A stretch of DNA of 7,129 nt from Rhodobacteraceae bacterium UBA3087 (lineage in GTDB: Bacteria; Pseudomonadota; Alphaproteobacteria; Rhodobacterales; Rhodobacteraceae), in contig DFBF01000173.1 in the NCBI GenBank assembly GCA_002367285.1, positions 1 through 7,129 on the forward strand. The letters are read 5' to 3'. The notes under the pieces were generated by a model, which was not told the DNA's origin, did not search any database, and worked only from the letters and a program-made list of their open reading frames with translations. This document shows positions 6,558 to 7,129 of this stretch, piece by piece. Made by a program: the position numbers and the translations under genes. The number at the start of each line of letters is the position of its first letter. The stretch's first letter is position 1.

Positions 6558-6887
6558 TTAAGCGACTTTGATCGACTTCGTCGTCTCGTAGACGTCACCA
6601 TCGTCGTCATACCAGGTGAATTTGAAATCACCGGCGGCGTCGACTATTGCGTCGAATTCGAAATACGGGTTGGTCGAAATCGCGGACTCAAGCGTCACAT
6701 CGATCACGGACTTGCCGTTGAAGTCGCAGGTAAAGCGATTGATGATCGAACGCGGGATGAGATTGCCGTCGCCATCTTTGCGCTGGCCGCTTTCCATCTT
6801 GTGCGAGATCAGGGTTTTCAGGGTCACCGTATCGCCTGCAGCGGCGGTTTTCGGGACTTTTACGCGGGGTTTGACACCAGATGCCAT
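6558..6887 (-). CDS. soxZ: SoxZ, subunit of the sulfur carrier SoxYZ
   Basis: SoxZ pairs with SoxY to form the periplasmic carrier on which all sulfur intermediates are held. This 109-residue protein is the usual length and is a small all-beta (immunoglobulin-like) protein. Recognisable segments are PRVKVPKTAAAGDTVTLKTL (7-26), SHKMESGQRKDGDGNLIPR (28-46), TNPYFEFDA (72-80) and FTWYDDDGDVYETTKSIKVA (90-109). It has a single cysteine, Cys54, which is not the substrate-carrying residue; that one is on SoxY. There is no signal peptide, which fits export as a complex using the SoxY Tat signal (known for Paracoccus, inferred here). The start is supported by AAGGAG (6897-6902) nine bases upstream. 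It sits 18 bases after soxY and 22 before soxA, so all three are surely co-transcribed. Confidence 0.96.
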   Translation of the reverse strand: MASGVKPRVKVPKTAAAGDTVTLKTLISHKMESGQRKDGDGNLIPRSIINRFTCDFNGKSVIDVTLESAISTNPYFEFDAIVDAAGDFKFTWYDDDGDVYETTKSIKVA

Positions 6888-6905
6888 TGTTCCGTTCTCC
6901 TTAAC

Positions 6906-7129
6906 TTAGCCGCCACAGCCGCCGATGGTGACTTTCACCGTCGAGCTGGCCTGGATGAAGCTGCCGTCAGCCATCTGTGCGATGGCGACAACGTCCTGAG
7001 TACCCGCCAGGCGGATACGTGTGGAAGCGGATTGCGATCCGGCGGCTTCACCAAAGGTGAATTTTGCCACGCCCGGCGTCGGGTTGCCCGAGGCCAGAAC
7101 CAGGATCGAAGCGGCGCCGGGGGCGTCGA
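6906..7129 (-). CDS. soxY: SoxY, sulfur-carrying subunit of SoxYZ (5' end outside the window)
   Basis: Only the C-terminal 73 residues plus two bases of a codon are present. They end in VKVTIGGCGG followed by TAA. The GGCGG tail is the signature of SoxY: its cysteine (third residue from the end) is the covalent attachment site for thiosulfate and later intermediates, on a flexible arm that reaches the active sites of SoxAX, SoxB and SoxCD. The rest of the visible part (for example GVAKFTFGEAA and STRIRLAGTQDVVAIAQMADG) fits the beta-sandwich of the family. The N-terminal part, which should carry a Tat signal, lies past the right edge. It is the first of the visible sox genes and lies 18 bases before soxZ. 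Confidence 0.95.
   Translation of the reverse strand, partial: DAPGAASILVLASGNPTPGVAKFTFGEAAGSQSASTRIRLAGTQDVVAIAQMADGSFIQASSTVKVTIGGCGG

Noticed and set aside
6536..6631. 32-residue N-terminal extension of SoxA
   Set aside because: It would overlap the end of soxZ, is highly basic and precedes a complete Sec signal; the ATG at 6535 has a strong ribosome binding site.

Overview
The window carries most of a thiosulfate-oxidising Sox cluster on the minus strand, read from right to left as soxY (5' end outside the window), soxZ, soxA, soxB, soxC and soxD. To the left, on the far side of a shared terminator, is an unrelated two-gene unit: a cysteine hydrolase of the isochorismatase-like family on the plus strand, and a divergent GlxA/AraC-type regulator on the minus strand that runs off the left edge. 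The high GC content, the soxYZABCD order, the two-heme SoxA and the SoxD with two c-type heme motifs suggest an alphaproteobacterium, most likely of the Rhodobacterales (Roseobacter/Paracoccus type). This is inferred from protein character and gene order; the window holds no rRNA or other marker.

Layout. Positions 1-825 hold the regulator (minus, 3' end missing). Positions 826-892 are a 67-base divergent control region. Positions 893-1438 hold the hydrolase (plus). Positions 1439-1492 are a convergent gap with a perfect 10-bp hairpin that has T-runs on both sides, so it can stop transcription from both directions. Positions 1493-2584 hold soxD, which overlaps soxC (2568-3842) by 17 bases. A 33-base gap separates soxC from soxB (3876-5573). 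A 104-base gap between soxB and soxA (5678-6535) contains a hairpin with a short T-run, the only likely break in the operon. soxA, soxZ (6558-6887) and soxY (6906-7129) follow with gaps of 22 and 18 bases.

How the genes work together (known biochemistry of the family). SoxYZ carries the sulfur substrate on the cysteine of the SoxY C-terminal GGCGG tail. SoxA, with SoxX encoded elsewhere, attaches thiosulfate to that cysteine. SoxB hydrolyses off the sulfone group as sulfate. SoxCD oxidises the remaining sulfane sulfur, and SoxB then releases a second sulfate. The presence of soxCD means complete oxidation to sulfate is expected, without stored sulfur globules. All steps are periplasmic: SoxB and SoxC have Tat signals, SoxA and SoxD have Sec signals, and SoxZ has none and is presumably exported with SoxY.

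I see no previously undescribed system. The points most worth a second look are the hairpin and flanking inverted repeat between soxA and soxB, the end of the cluster directly after soxD with no soxE or soxF, and the regulator/hydrolase pair of unknown substrate. No tRNA, rRNA, CRISPR array, insertion sequence or attachment site was found.
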